From: Fidelibacterota bacterium
GTDB lineage: Bacteria > Fidelibacterota > Marinisomatia > SCGC-AAA003-L08 > JACNLC01
Direction of reading: 5' to 3'
Assembly (NCBI GenBank): GCA_018657495.1
Contig: JABHXA010000005.1
Coordinates: forward strand, 40,749-104,748
Length of the DNA: 64,000 bases
The notes beneath the pieces were generated by a model, which saw only the letters and a list, made by a program, of their open reading frames with translations, did no database searches and was not told the origin of the DNA. Below, piece after piece: positions 1-9,026 of the stretch (position 1 is the stretch's first letter; every line of letters starts with the position of its first letter). The position numbers were made by a program, and so were the translations under genes.

Positions 1-522
1 CATGAATTCAGTGGCGGACAAAGGCAAAGAATCGGGATTGCCCGAGCACTTGCAACTAATCCGGAATTAATTATCTGCGATGAACCAGTCTCAGCATTGG
101 ATGTGTCCATACAGGCTCAGGTTATCAATTTGATGATGGATTTACAGGAAGAATTCGATCTATCATATTTGTTTATCGCTCATGATCTATCCATTGTTGA
201 ACATATATCAGATATGATTGTGGTTATGTACCTTGGCAATGTGGTTGAATTTGGCAGTGCAGACAACATCTATCACTCACCAAAACATCCATACAGTCGG
301 GCATTATTATCAGCAGTGCCTTTACCTGATCCAAAACGAAAAAACAAAAACAGGGTGGTTCTAAAAGGCGATATCCCATCTCCCATGGCTAAACCTTCGG
401 GCTGTGGTTTTCGTAACCGCTGTCCCATCGCCAAACCGGATTGTGCGAAAGATATCCCGGAATTGACAGATACCGGTAACGGTCAACTGGTAGCCTGCCC
501 CTACTGGAAAGAGGAATTCTAG
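1..522 (+). CDS. Oligopeptide/dipeptide ABC transporter ATP-binding protein (3' part)
   Basis: This is the C-terminal half of an ABC ATPase open at the left edge; 173 residues are visible. The frame begins inside the signature motif ([16 protein letters not shown], visible residues 3-18), followed by Walker B (LIICDEP, 23-29), the D-loop (SALD) and the H-loop (IAHDLS). The end is the oligopeptide/dipeptide-type C-terminal extension ([11 protein letters not shown]) with a cluster of four cysteines between GCGFRNRC and VACPY. That extension is characteristic of the OppD/OppF/DppD/DppF family, which energises uptake of peptides or related small solutes at the inner membrane. The substrate cannot be told from this fragment. 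The permease genes would lie to the left. A strong terminator follows, so this is the last gene of its operon. Confidence 0.93.
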   Translation, partial: HEFSGGQRQRIGIARALATNPELIICDEPVSALDVSIQAQVINLMMDLQEEFDLSYLFIAHDLSIVEHISDMIVVMYLGNVVEFGSADNIYHSPKHPYSRALLSAVPLPDPKRKNKNRVVLKGDIPSPMAKPSGCGFRNRCPIAKPDCAKDIPELTDTGNGQLVACPYWKEEF

Positions 523-552
523 AAAGCTTTAGTTTCGACAAAATGAACTATT

Positions 553-589
553 AATAATCCCTACCAATCCGGTGGGGATTATTTTTTTT
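553..589 (+). terminator. Rho-independent terminator of the ABC transporter operon
   Basis: The hairpin has a 13-base arm (553-565, AATAATCCCTACC) pairing with 571-583 around a five-base loop, with one T-G wobble. It is followed directly by a T run to 589. It lies 31 bases after the ABC gene stop. The T run is on the plus side only, so it does not obviously serve the converging minus-strand gene. Confidence 0.85.
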
Positions 590-658
590 CACGATAAATT
601 TTTATCAATCTGGTGTTTATTGAGCATAGACGAAATGAAGGTTTAGATAAATTTGAAT

Positions 659-2938
659 TCAGATTTTCCCAAGCCCTCTGAGAATTTTCTCCGGCGTGAT
701 AGGTAATTCCCGAATCCGCACACCACAGGCATTGTAGATCGCATTGGCGATGGCTGGTGCCGGTCCGTTTATAGGGATTTCTGCAACGGCTTTCGCTCCA
801 AATGGACCAGTTGGATCTGACGTGTGGACAAACTCAGCGACAATCTCCGGCATATCAATGGCAGTATAAATATGATAACTGTCAAAATCAGTGTTTATCG
901 CTCTGCCTTTTTTATCAAAGATCATATACTCACTTAGGGCCATTCCAATTGATTGAGGGATAGCGCCTTCGGCCTGTCCTTCAGCCATTTTTGGATTAAT
1001 TATTTGACCGCAATCTGAAACCGAGACTATTTTATTCACAGTTACAATTCCCGTTTCAGTATCTACACTCACATCGGCAAATGTAGCGTTAAATGGCGGT
1101 GGTGAATCATAACTTAGATGAGATGCGGTGGCCATCGGCTGCATTTGGAATTCCGTATAAAATGATTTAGTACAGATCTCTTCATAGGACAGACTTTTTT
1201 TGCCAGTCGTCACTTTGCCTTTTTCCAAAATTGCATTTGGGTCATCCAATAATTTTTGCCCTTGATCTAATATTTGTAATCTTAATTTTTCTGCTGCTTT
1301 TTTCACCGCACCGCCAGATACAAATACGGTGCTGGATGCATATGCACCAGTGTCAAATGGTGTCAAATCGGTATCGGATGAGTAAACTATAATTTTATCC
1401 ACGGATACCTCAAGAACCTCTGCAGCAATCTGAGCAAGGGCGGTATCCGAGCCAGTGCCAATATCGGCAGCACCTACCATGAGATTGAAACTGGCATCCT
1501 CATTCATTTTGATAAACGCTGCCGCCATATCGATCCCGGGGATTCCAGATCCCTGGCAGACTGCAGCCAATCCCACACCCTGCTTAATTTCCCCCTGATT
1601 TAGACGCTTTTTCTCATCATCCCAACCCATGAGTTCTTTGCCTCGATGCAGGCATTCCTTGATCCCAGTCGTATGGAGAATCATTTTAAATCCTTCACGT
1701 CCTTCACCCAGTATACTGGCAATAGGAATTTCATCCCCCTCCTTGAAGAAATTCTTTATCCTCAACTCAAATGGATCGACTTGAAGTTTGATGGCTATTT
1801 CATCCATGAGACATTCCAATGCAAAGAATCCCTGTGGGGCACCATAACCACGATACGCTCCGGCAATGGGTAGATTAGTGTATACTGCATCGGCATGTAC
1901 TCTGAAATTTGGTGCCTTGTATAAGGATAATACTTTTTGGGAAGTAACGGACATCACCGTTAAAGCATGTGACCCATAAGCACCGCTATTCTCAAGGATA
2001 TTTAAGTCTATTGCCGTAATTTTTAATTTCTCATCAAAACCCATCTTGATACGAACCTTTTGTGGATGTCTTGAACGGGCTGCAAAAAATTCCTCTTTCC
2101 GGGTTAATTCTATTCGGGATGGCCTCCCTGTTTTTAGGGTGACTGCCGCACAAATTTCTTCATTGAGGATTTCCTGCTTACTCCCAAAACCACCACCAAT
2201 CCTTGGTTTAATTACCCGTATTCTGGATATGGGAAAATCAAGAACCTCGCCGACAATCCTACGAACATGAAAAGGAACCTGAGTTGCAGTTCGGATAATT
2301 AATCGTTCATGCTCATCCAGCCAGGTAAGTGTGATATGCGGTTCGATATGGGCTTGTTGAGCATATGGCGTTGAATACTCACCTTCGAATACATATTTTG
2401 ATGAATCAAAAGCGTTTTCCGGATCTCCGTATTCAGCCGTAATTCGAGAGGCGAGATTGCGTTGGGCATCAAAAAGAAAGGGGTCATTCTTGATTTCCGG
2501 ATGAAGTACAACTTCATTGTCTTTTGATTTTTCCGGATCAAAAATAGCCGGGTACTCAGTATAGTCGACCTCAATTAATTCCAATGCCTTTTTGGCGATT
2601 TCAATACTTTCTGCGGCGATTACAGCAACCTTATCCCCCACAAATCTTACAACTGGATTAAAGATCATTGTATCCCGCGGCGATGGTTCAGGGTAACCCT
2701 GGCCCGCTGTTGTATAATAATGAGGTTTGAAATCTTTGTGCGTTAAAACTGCCGCAACTCCTTCTAGGGCTAGAGCTTTTGAGATATCAATATTTTTGAT
2801 TTTCCCGTGAGCTATAGGACTATATAAAAGTTTTAAATAGAGAAAATCTTTTTTGGGGATATCATCAGCAAACACCGGTTTGCCGGATGCCAATGCTTTT
2901 CCATCAACACGTTGAGTTTTCTTTCCTACTACCTTCAT
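659..2938 (-). CDS. Xanthine dehydrogenase-family molybdopterin-binding large subunit (set 1)
   Basis: The product is a 759-residue molybdenum hydroxylase catalytic subunit of the xanthine dehydrogenase/aldehyde oxidase family. It starts with the usual hammerhead-like segment (KKTQRVDGKALASGKP). It carries the molybdopterin-contact motif GGGFGSK near residue 248, the AYRGYGAPQ motif, and GAKAVAE near residue 717, which holds the expected catalytic glutamate. I chose the ATG at 2938 because it forms a 4-base ATGA overlap with the stop of the 2Fe-2S gene and has GGAGG upstream. A longer reading to 2983 would overlap that gene by 49 bases. It is the last gene of a four-gene unit with an FAD subunit, a 2Fe-2S subunit and an 8-oxoguanine deaminase-like enzyme, which suggests a purine-type substrate. 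The substrate cannot be proved from sequence. Confidence 0.92.
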   Translation of the reverse strand: MKVVGKKTQRVDGKALASGKPVFADDIPKKDFLYLKLLYSPIAHGKIKNIDISKALALEGVAAVLTHKDFKPHYYTTAGQGYPEPSPRDTMIFNPVVRFVGDKVAVIAAESIEIAKKALELIEVDYTEYPAIFDPEKSKDNEVVLHPEIKNDPFLFDAQRNLASRITAEYGDPENAFDSSKYVFEGEYSTPYAQQAHIEPHITLTWLDEHERLIIRTATQVPFHVRRIVGEVLDFPISRIRVIKPRIGGGFGSKQEILNEEICAAVTLKTGRPSRIELTRKEEFFAARSRHPQKVRIKMGFDEKLKITAIDLNILENSGAYGSHALTVMSVTSQKVLSLYKAPNFRVHADAVYTNLPIAGAYRGYGAPQGFFALECLMDEIAIKLQVDPFELRIKNFFKEGDEIPIASILGEGREGFKMILHTTGIKECLHRGKELMGWDDEKKRLNQGEIKQGVGLAAVCQGSGIPGIDMAAAFIKMNEDASFNLMVGAADIGTGSDTALAQIAAEVLEVSVDKIIVYSSDTDLTPFDTGAYASSTVFVSGGAVKKAAEKLRLQILDQGQKLLDDPNAILEKGKVTTGKKSLSYEEICTKSFYTEFQMQPMATASHLSYDSPPPFNATFADVSVDTETGIVTVNKIVSVSDCGQIINPKMAEGQAEGAIPQSIGMALSEYMIFDKKGRAINTDFDSYHIYTAIDMPEIVAEFVHTSDPTGPFGAKAVAEIPINGPAPAIANAIYNACGVRIRELPITPEKILRGLGKI

Positions 2939-3372
2939 AATTGAGCAGCCTCCACCGGTTTTACATATCCGGTACAGCGACAAAGGTTACCAGCCAGAGT
3001 ATCTCTTATTTCGGATTCATCAGGTTGATTATTTATTCGAAATAATGCTACTAATGAAATAAGCATTCCCGGTGAGCAATAACCACATTGGATTGCACCT
3101 TTGTCTAAAAAACTTTCCTTAAGTTCGTCGATTTCACCTTTTTTATCAAGATATTCCAGTGTCTCAATCAATTTCCCATGAAGAGATTCCACCAAAATCA
3201 TGCAGGAGTTATAAACATTGTTATCAACCAAGACTGAGCAACTTCCGCAAGATCCAGTATCACAACCATATTTCACACTGAATAACTCGATTGATCTGAG
3301 ATACTCCATTAATGTCAATCCCGGATGTCCGGTATATTCAATCTCTAATTCATTTAATCGGAATCTTATCAT
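2935..3372 (-). CDS. Xanthine dehydrogenase-family 2Fe-2S subunit (set 1)
   Basis: This 145-residue protein is the iron-sulfur subunit that passes electrons from the molybdenum centre to FAD. The N-terminal half carries the plant-ferredoxin-type cluster motif (GCDTGSCGSC plus a later Cys in VYNSC). The C-terminal half carries the second cluster motif (QCGYCSPG and LCRCTGY), as is normal for the small subunit of three-subunit molybdenum hydroxylases. The length is slightly short of the usual 150-170. It overlaps both neighbours by 4 bases (ATGA with the large subunit, and 3369-3372 with the FAD subunit), which indicates translational coupling and a shared complex. Confidence 0.94.
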   Translation of the reverse strand: MIRFRLNELEIEYTGHPGLTLMEYLRSIELFSVKYGCDTGSCGSCSVLVDNNVYNSCMILVESLHGKLIETLEYLDKKGEIDELKESFLDKGAIQCGYCSPGMLISLVALFRINNQPDESEIRDTLAGNLCRCTGYVKPVEAAQL

Positions 3373-4112
3373 CTTCCCTCCACCAATCGTTTCAACGCTG
3401 TTTTTAAAAGAGCTTTTTTATACTCCCTGGAGCCATAGTGATCATCCAAAAAATGACTGGATGATATGCCTATTATATTATCTATGCTTGATGCACTATG
3501 AGGATTTGATATGGAATGATTGAATATTTTATTTACTTTCCCACCAATAGAAAAACTGACGGATTCCTGTGATTTTGTTGAAGTTGTTATAAGAAATGCT
3601 GGTGCGGAGCGAAGAAGTGCAAATCGTTTCACTAACGAATTATCAATAATGGACCGTTTTAAAATTAATCGTGTGATAATTCCTATCCCATCAAATTGCC
3701 GGATAGTAGTTTCAGCCATTTCCCCATTAAATACTTCAAGTTGAACATCCATAGTATAAAGTAAACTGTATATTTCTGAATCAACGCGTCTCCGACCAAT
3801 CTCGCCGCCAATAGTTCTTTGATTGCGTATATTTTTTGAAAAACAGGACCAGCGAATGCAATCGGAAACTATCCCCGGTTGACAATCTGCAAGTTCTTGA
3901 AGAGATGTTTTTGCCCCAATTGTTATATCGTCACCATCTTGAACAATCTCAGATGAAAGTAATGAATTGATATCAATGAGTGTGGAAATATCCGGATTCT
4001 TTTCAAGGATTAGATAACTTCCTCCTGATAAAAATGCTGCATTATTATCAACTAAACCTAGTGCGTCTTGTAATGAATTTGGTTTTTGAATTTTTATTAT
4101 GGATTGCCACAT
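3369..4112 (-). CDS. Divergent, shortened FAD-binding subunit of molybdenum hydroxylase (set 1)
   Basis: By position and by weak similarity this 247-residue protein is the medium, FAD-binding subunit of the set 1 hydroxylase. The flavin motif appears as LSGGSYLIL instead of the usual AGGTDL form. The second motif is recognisable as RNQRTIGGEIG but then diverges (RRRVDSE) where family members normally carry a small residue followed by an Asp-Pro or similar. It is shorter than typical medium subunits of about 280-300 residues; the paralogue at 9027-9854 has 275. It sits one base after the deaminase stop codon and overlaps the 2Fe-2S gene, so it is clearly part of the operon. Whether it still binds FAD is uncertain. 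Confidence 0.8.
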   Translation of the reverse strand: MWQSIIKIQKPNSLQDALGLVDNNAAFLSGGSYLILEKNPDISTLIDINSLLSSEIVQDGDDITIGAKTSLQELADCQPGIVSDCIRWSCFSKNIRNQRTIGGEIGRRRVDSEIYSLLYTMDVQLEVFNGEMAETTIRQFDGIGIITRLILKRSIIDNSLVKRFALLRSAPAFLITTSTKSQESVSFSIGGKVNKIFNHSISNPHSASSIDNIIGISSSHFLDDHYGSREYKKALLKTALKRLVEGR

Positions 4113-4113
4113 A

Positions 4114-5502
4114 TTAAATAAAATTTATACCTGTATTTTTCTTCGCCTGATCAATCATTTTTTTACTAATAGCATTATGCTCTAAAATGAGTTTCGCTTC
4201 ATCCAATTTCGATTCTCCTTTATCAATCAAAATTTCACCCTTGACAATTAGATAATCTACAGGATTTGTCCTTGCTGAAAAAACCAAAGCTGCTAACGGA
4301 TCAGACATACCGCCGGCGTATTCGATATGATTCATTGAAAACAACGACAGGTCAGCTTGTTTTCCAACTGATAATTCTCCAATATCGTTTCTTCCAAGAG
4401 CTTTAGCGCCTCCGTTGGTTGCCATCCTCAATACATCTCTGGCACCAAGCCAATATTTTTCTTCCCGTAATCGAGATAACAACATAGCATTTCTGATCTC
4501 AAGCAGCATGTTCCCAGAGTCATTTGAAGCAGATCCATCCACACCCAGACTTACCTTTACACCGGCATCTATCATCTCTTTAATCCTTGCGATACCCGAT
4601 CCCAGGCGCATATTGGAGGAGGGACAGTGGGATATCCCAGCACCTCGAGAACCCAACAATTGAATCTCTTCATTATTCAAATGTACGCAGTGCGCATACC
4701 AACTGTTATTTGATATCCATCCGAGAGAATCCATATAACCTGCTGGTCGGAAACCAGTTTTATCCAAACAGAACTTTTCTTCATCTACCGTTTCTGCAAG
4801 ATGCGTATGGATCATCAGATTATTCGCCTTGGCAAATTCTGCAGTAGTTTTCATTAATCCTGATGTGACAGAAAATGGTGAACATGGTGCCAGTGACAAT
4901 CTAGTCATAGCCCCGTCAGAATCGTCATGAAATAATTTCAATAATCTTTCAGTATCCTGCTGAATTTCCGCTTCCGTCTGCACCGTGTCATCAGGTGGTA
5001 AACCACCTTGTGATCTTCCCAGCGACATTGATCCCCTCGTTGGTTGAAAACGAATACCTAACTCCATCGCCGATTCAATCTCAGCATCTATTAAAGCAGG
5101 ACTTGTTTTCCGCGGGAAAATATACAGATGATCCGAACTCGTAGTGACACCCGATTTCATCAACTCAAGTAATCCGGTTTTTGTACTGATACGGACGGCT
5201 TCTTCTGTCAATTCCCGCCAAACTTCATAGTGATTTGTCAGCCAGCTAAATAGAGGTTGATCCTGCATCAGTGGAATATTCCGGGTGAGAGTCTGGTATA
5301 AATGATGATGAGTATTGATGAATCCGGGAAGTACTACCATTCCACCAGCGTCAATTTCTTCGTCGGTCTGTCCAATGAAATCACCTGGACCAATAGATGT
5401 GATCATGCCATCCTTTAATAGAATGTGACCACCATTGAATTCATCTCCAGATGAATTCAATGTGGCAATCAATAGTGGATTTTTAATTAATATTGTCGAC
5501 AT
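4114..5502 (-). CDS. 8-oxoguanine deaminase-like amidohydrolase
   Basis: A 462-residue metal-dependent amidohydrolase with the N-terminal HxH metal motif in NTHHHLYQ (residues 64-70), the later metal histidine in THLAET, the HCPSSNMRLGSG segment and the catalytic aspartate in LGVDGSASND. The stretches QDQPLFSWL, TRGSMSLG and QGGLPPDD match what I recall of bacterial 8-oxoguanine deaminases, enzymes that hydrolyse 8-oxoguanine to uric acid and ammonia in the cytoplasm. It is the first gene of a block ending with a complete molybdenum hydroxylase, consistent with purine processing. The ATG at 5502 is the only sensible start. Guanine, isoxanthopterin or another aminopurine remain possible substrates. 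Confidence 0.82.
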   Translation of the reverse strand: MSTILIKNPLLIATLNSSGDEFNGGHILLKDGMITSIGPGDFIGQTDEEIDAGGMVVLPGFINTHHHLYQTLTRNIPLMQDQPLFSWLTNHYEVWRELTEEAVRISTKTGLLELMKSGVTTSSDHLYIFPRKTSPALIDAEIESAMELGIRFQPTRGSMSLGRSQGGLPPDDTVQTEAEIQQDTERLLKLFHDDSDGAMTRLSLAPCSPFSVTSGLMKTTAEFAKANNLMIHTHLAETVDEEKFCLDKTGFRPAGYMDSLGWISNNSWYAHCVHLNNEEIQLLGSRGAGISHCPSSNMRLGSGIARIKEMIDAGVKVSLGVDGSASNDSGNMLLEIRNAMLLSRLREEKYWLGARDVLRMATNGGAKALGRNDIGELSVGKQADLSLFSMNHIEYAGGMSDPLAALVFSARTNPVDYLIVKGEILIDKGESKLDEAKLILEHNAISKKMIDQAKKNTGINFI

Positions 5503-5518
5503 ATTTTTTCTTCTAAGT

Positions 5519-5693
5519 TGTTGGGCTAAAGCCCATTTCTATCCAGTTCTTTAACACCGCCCTGAAGGGCAGTGCTAGTCAATCTATAAACCATTAAAAA
5601 ACTGCTGATTTATAATTGCTCACCCACACGTTCACTAACCCTGCCATTTATGGCAGGGTTGAAACATCAACCAAACTGGGCTTTAGCCCAACA
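5519..5693. repeat. MITE-like composite palindromic element
   Basis: This element fills most of the 243-base gap between the deaminase and ygfK genes. Its ends are 17-base inverted terminal repeats: TGTTGGGCTAAAGCCCA at 5519-5535 and its reverse complement at 5677-5693. Inside are a short palindrome GCCCTGAAGGGC (5559-5570) and a perfect 10-base-arm hairpin at 5637-5660 (AACCCTGCCA, loop TTTA, then the complement). A related element with the same end motif is at 48278-48655. No reading frame of any size lies inside. It probably splits the minus-strand gene run into two transcripts or modulates read-through. Confidence 0.75.
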
Positions 5694-5745
5694 TAAATAG
5701 TCAGAGTTTTGTGAATCCAGTGCTAGCAACTCATCTGACAGGTTC

Positions 5746-8700
5746 TTATTTTTTGAATAGTGAGTTATCCTTCAGATTCTCATATAATACCCACATCTTA
5801 ATTATTTGAGAGGTATTGAAAGACAAATCATTTGGCATTTCTGCATCAATTACAGAGAAATCTTTAGATGAAAGAGAGATTTTTAGATGATTGCTGGTAA
5901 ATACCATTTGATTACTTTTTATAATCAGCGTTTCCAAATTATCATCGTTTCTATATTTTATTTGGGGTCCATCCAAATACCAAGCATTGTCTTCATTTTC
6001 AAAAACATCCAATGATAAGCAGAATCGTGGTTTATCCATAAACGGCTGCCCTGCAGTTGGACAAAATGTGGTGCAATCGCCACATTCATTACAGGCATCC
6101 ACAATATTAAAAATCTGCGGCTCTTGACTAAACACAATGGGAGATGATTCCTCTATTTTATGGTTATCACCTTCCCCGGATATCTGCCAGGTATTGTATG
6201 CTTTAGGATCAATTCTATACGTTTGATTTGCCCTGTTTGGACATACACTGACACAAATATTGCATTCATCATCGCAAAACAGGCATCGAGACGCTTCCAA
6301 TCGAGCTTCGTCCTCGGTCATGGTTTTACTTATTAGTTCAAAATCTATTTTATCAAGATTGACAAAATCATGTATTTTCTGACCGAACTTTCTATCTGCC
6401 AATAGATTCTGGTAATGTTCTGGTTTGAGATTCTTATCCATACCAATATATTGAAGATTAATTTTTATTTTCAAATAGTCCAATATTTTATTGGCGGAAT
6501 GCTGACCATCACCAATGGCATTAATCACAGAAGAAGCACCTCTAATCAGGTCACCACCGGCAAATACTCCTTTTAGTGCAGTTGCTGAAAATGCGACAGG
6601 GATATCAATATCAGATTTCTTTATGAAATCATATTCTACATCCTGACCAATTGCTGGAATGATTGTATCAAATTCCAAATCAAATTCTGATCCATCTAAT
6701 TTAATGGGTCTTGCTCGTCCGCTGGCATCTTTATCACCAAGCTGCATTTTGCTACAGGTCAATACAAGACTCTCATTATTTTTCGTTATTTTCTCTGGAG
6801 CAGTCAGTTGTTGAATGCTTATTCCTTCTTCTATTGCATCCTCAACTTCAATATAATCGGCTGGCATCTCGTTTTTAGTTCGCCTGTAAAGGATGGTTAC
6901 CTCTCCACCGTTTTCACACAATCTCCACGATGTTCTGGCAGCATCCAAAGCAGTATTGCCACCGCCAATTACTGCAATCCGATTACCAAGATGAATTTTT
7001 TCACCACTTTTGACCCGGGCCAGGAAGTCCAATGGTTCAATGACTCCAGATACATTTTCACCGATGATCCCCAGTTTTTTATTCAGCTGGGCACCTGATG
7101 CCAGATAAACGGCATCAAACTCAGAACGAATATTTTTAAATTTTTGGGCTTCGATTTTTGTATTGTACTTGATGGTTATACCGGCAGATTTTATAGTTTC
7201 AATATCCAGTTTGATGGTTTGATTATCCAGTCTAAAAACAGGAATCCCACTGGTTACCATCCCTCCTGCTTCATTTTTTGATTCAAATATAATCACTTCA
7301 ATTCCTGCCAGAGCCAAAAACCAGGCACAGGATAAACCAGATGGTCCAGCGCCGATTACCGCCACTCTTTTTCCAGTGGGGGCAATATTCCTTACTTTAT
7401 AATCTGTTGCCGCTTTTTCGGTGACAAATCTCTTAATCTCCCTGATCAACAATGGATTGTCAAGATTTTGCCGTGTACATTTTAGCTCACATAAATGATC
7501 ACAAACATATCCAGTTATTCCAGGAAGAGGATTATTGGCACGGATTGCCTCATACGCTAAATCATATTCACTTCTGGCAGTGTGATACATATACATTGGG
7601 ATATTCTGATCTGTGGAACAGTTCTCAATACAGGGAGCGCTAACGCAGTCGAAATCGGTCAATTTCCTGGGAGTTTTGATATTATTATAATTATCATGTC
7701 GGCTCTGATATAACGGATCGTTCACCACTTTATCAGCATATTCAACGAGGTTTTTTAAACCCGATTCCCGAGTATCATTACCAGCAGTATTGCCATATTG
7801 GACAAATTCCTCAATGGTCTTTGCATCAACAATTTCCATGCTCTTGGATAAATTATTCAAATATTGTTTCAACCGCGTATAACCGCCAGGTTTCAAGATA
7901 TCTGTACAGGTCGTTACGGGCCGGATATTACAGGAGATTACATCGGCAAAATTGAATGCATCCACTCCAGCTGAAAACGAAACATCTAAACATCCATTAA
8001 AATGATTTTGCAATAGGGCGGCAACATTTATACTGATTGGATGCAAGGCTCGACCGCTCAAATATGACATATTCTCTGTTGAAGGAAATATCGTTTTCGT
8101 ATTTTTTACTTCAAGAGTGTTTGTAAGCTTTAGCCCAAATTCGACCCCTGCCTGGGAGGCAGATTTCTGCAGATTATTAATCAAGATCAGTGATTCATCA
8201 TATTTTAAATCATGTTCAAACGCTTCATCAGGAACAATTACATTTTCAAACCCAGTAAGATTATTGAGAATATTGCGCAACTTATCCGGACCAAGAAGGG
8301 TGGGGTTAAGTTTCACCGCTGTATGGTAATATCGTTCTTCTAAAAAGTATCTGGCAATCTTTTCAATTTCATCCGGCGGACAACCATGCATTGTTGACAA
8401 TGTGAGATTATCAGAAATTCTTGAGGGAATATTTAGTTCATGTACTGGAAATAGTCCATCGAGTTGATCCAATTTCTTGTGTAGATCTTCCGAACAGTTT
8501 TCCATAAGATCCAAAAATGCCTGAACATTCTTGTTTAAGATCCCATCCATATTATACCCGGCACTCATGTTGAAAATCGTTCCGAGATCTTTGTTGTGGT
8601 CCCAGCCAAGGTAGGATTTAAGTACATGAATCATAATCCAGGCGTTTAAATATTCATCATAGGATTGTCGAAGTTTTAACTCCTGCGACCATTCACAATT

Positions 8701-9021
8701 ATACCCTTCATCTTCCATATCGATACACGGTTTGGACACTTCCAGTTCATCCAGAGTCTGAATCGTCTTTAATTCAATATATCGCGCCCCGCATAACCAA
8801 GAGGCAATAATATTCTGGGAAAGTTGACTATGTGGACCAGCTGCAACTCCAAGGGGTGCATCCAAATCGTAGCCATATCGGACCATTTTGAATGAATCGG
8901 TTTCCCTGCTGATAAAGAATTGATCCCGGTGAATCCCAAGCATACTATTATTGGATTTGTATTCTTCAACTATCCAATTGAAAAGAGTGCGAATGTGGAT
9001 GGGAGTCAATTTATCGGACAC
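5746..9021 (-). CDS. ygfK: YgfK-family FAD/NAD(P) and iron-sulfur oxidoreductase
   Basis: A 1091-residue multidomain flavoprotein of the YgfK family, often labelled putative selenate reductase subunit. The first ~440 residues resemble a dihydroorotate/dihydropyrimidine dehydrogenase-type barrel region (GVAAGPHSQL, STMHGCPPDE). Next come a GltD-like cysteine region (APCIENCSTDQNIP, near 457-470), an FAD-binding motif (VAVIGAGPSGLSCAW, near 549), an NAD(P)-binding motif (IAVIGGGNTALDAART, near 679) and two C-terminal ferredoxin clusters (CLFCDDECNICVSVCP near 909; CNECGDCTTFCP near 975). It starts with GTG at 9021, with AGGA upstream inside the end of the preceding FAD subunit gene. In E. coli this gene lies with ygeW, ygeY, ssnA and xdhD, as here. 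It probably moves electrons to or from a purine-derived substrate; selenate is unlikely to be the true substrate. Confidence 0.93.
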   Translation of the reverse strand: MSDKLTPIHIRTLFNWIVEEYKSNNSMLGIHRDQFFISRETDSFKMVRYGYDLDAPLGVAAGPHSQLSQNIIASWLCGARYIELKTIQTLDELEVSKPCIDMEDEGYNCEWSQELKLRQSYDEYLNAWIMIHVLKSYLGWDHNKDLGTIFNMSAGYNMDGILNKNVQAFLDLMENCSEDLHKKLDQLDGLFPVHELNIPSRISDNLTLSTMHGCPPDEIEKIARYFLEERYYHTAVKLNPTLLGPDKLRNILNNLTGFENVIVPDEAFEHDLKYDESLILINNLQKSASQAGVEFGLKLTNTLEVKNTKTIFPSTENMSYLSGRALHPISINVAALLQNHFNGCLDVSFSAGVDAFNFADVISCNIRPVTTCTDILKPGGYTRLKQYLNNLSKSMEIVDAKTIEEFVQYGNTAGNDTRESGLKNLVEYADKVVNDPLYQSRHDNYNNIKTPRKLTDFDCVSAPCIENCSTDQNIPMYMYHTARSEYDLAYEAIRANNPLPGITGYVCDHLCELKCTRQNLDNPLLIREIKRFVTEKAATDYKVRNIAPTGKRVAVIGAGPSGLSCAWFLALAGIEVIIFESKNEAGGMVTSGIPVFRLDNQTIKLDIETIKSAGITIKYNTKIEAQKFKNIRSEFDAVYLASGAQLNKKLGIIGENVSGVIEPLDFLARVKSGEKIHLGNRIAVIGGGNTALDAARTSWRLCENGGEVTILYRRTKNEMPADYIEVEDAIEEGISIQQLTAPEKITKNNESLVLTCSKMQLGDKDASGRARPIKLDGSEFDLEFDTIIPAIGQDVEYDFIKKSDIDIPVAFSATALKGVFAGGDLIRGASSVINAIGDGQHSANKILDYLKIKINLQYIGMDKNLKPEHYQNLLADRKFGQKIHDFVNLDKIDFELISKTMTEDEARLEASRCLFCDDECNICVSVCPNRANQTYRIDPKAYNTWQISGEGDNHKIEESSPIVFSQEPQIFNIVDACNECGDCTTFCPTAGQPFMDKPRFCLSLDVFENEDNAWYLDGPQIKYRNDDNLETLIIKSNQMVFTSNHLKISLSSKDFSVIDAEMPNDLSFNTSQIIKMWVLYENLKDNSLFKK

Positions 9022-9026
9022 GAATA

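Noticed and set aside
5746..9021. Selenate reductase function for YgfK
   Set aside because: The domains are those of a flavin/iron-sulfur oxidoreductase related to GltD and dihydropyrimidine dehydrogenase, and no molybdenum-binding reductase domain is present.
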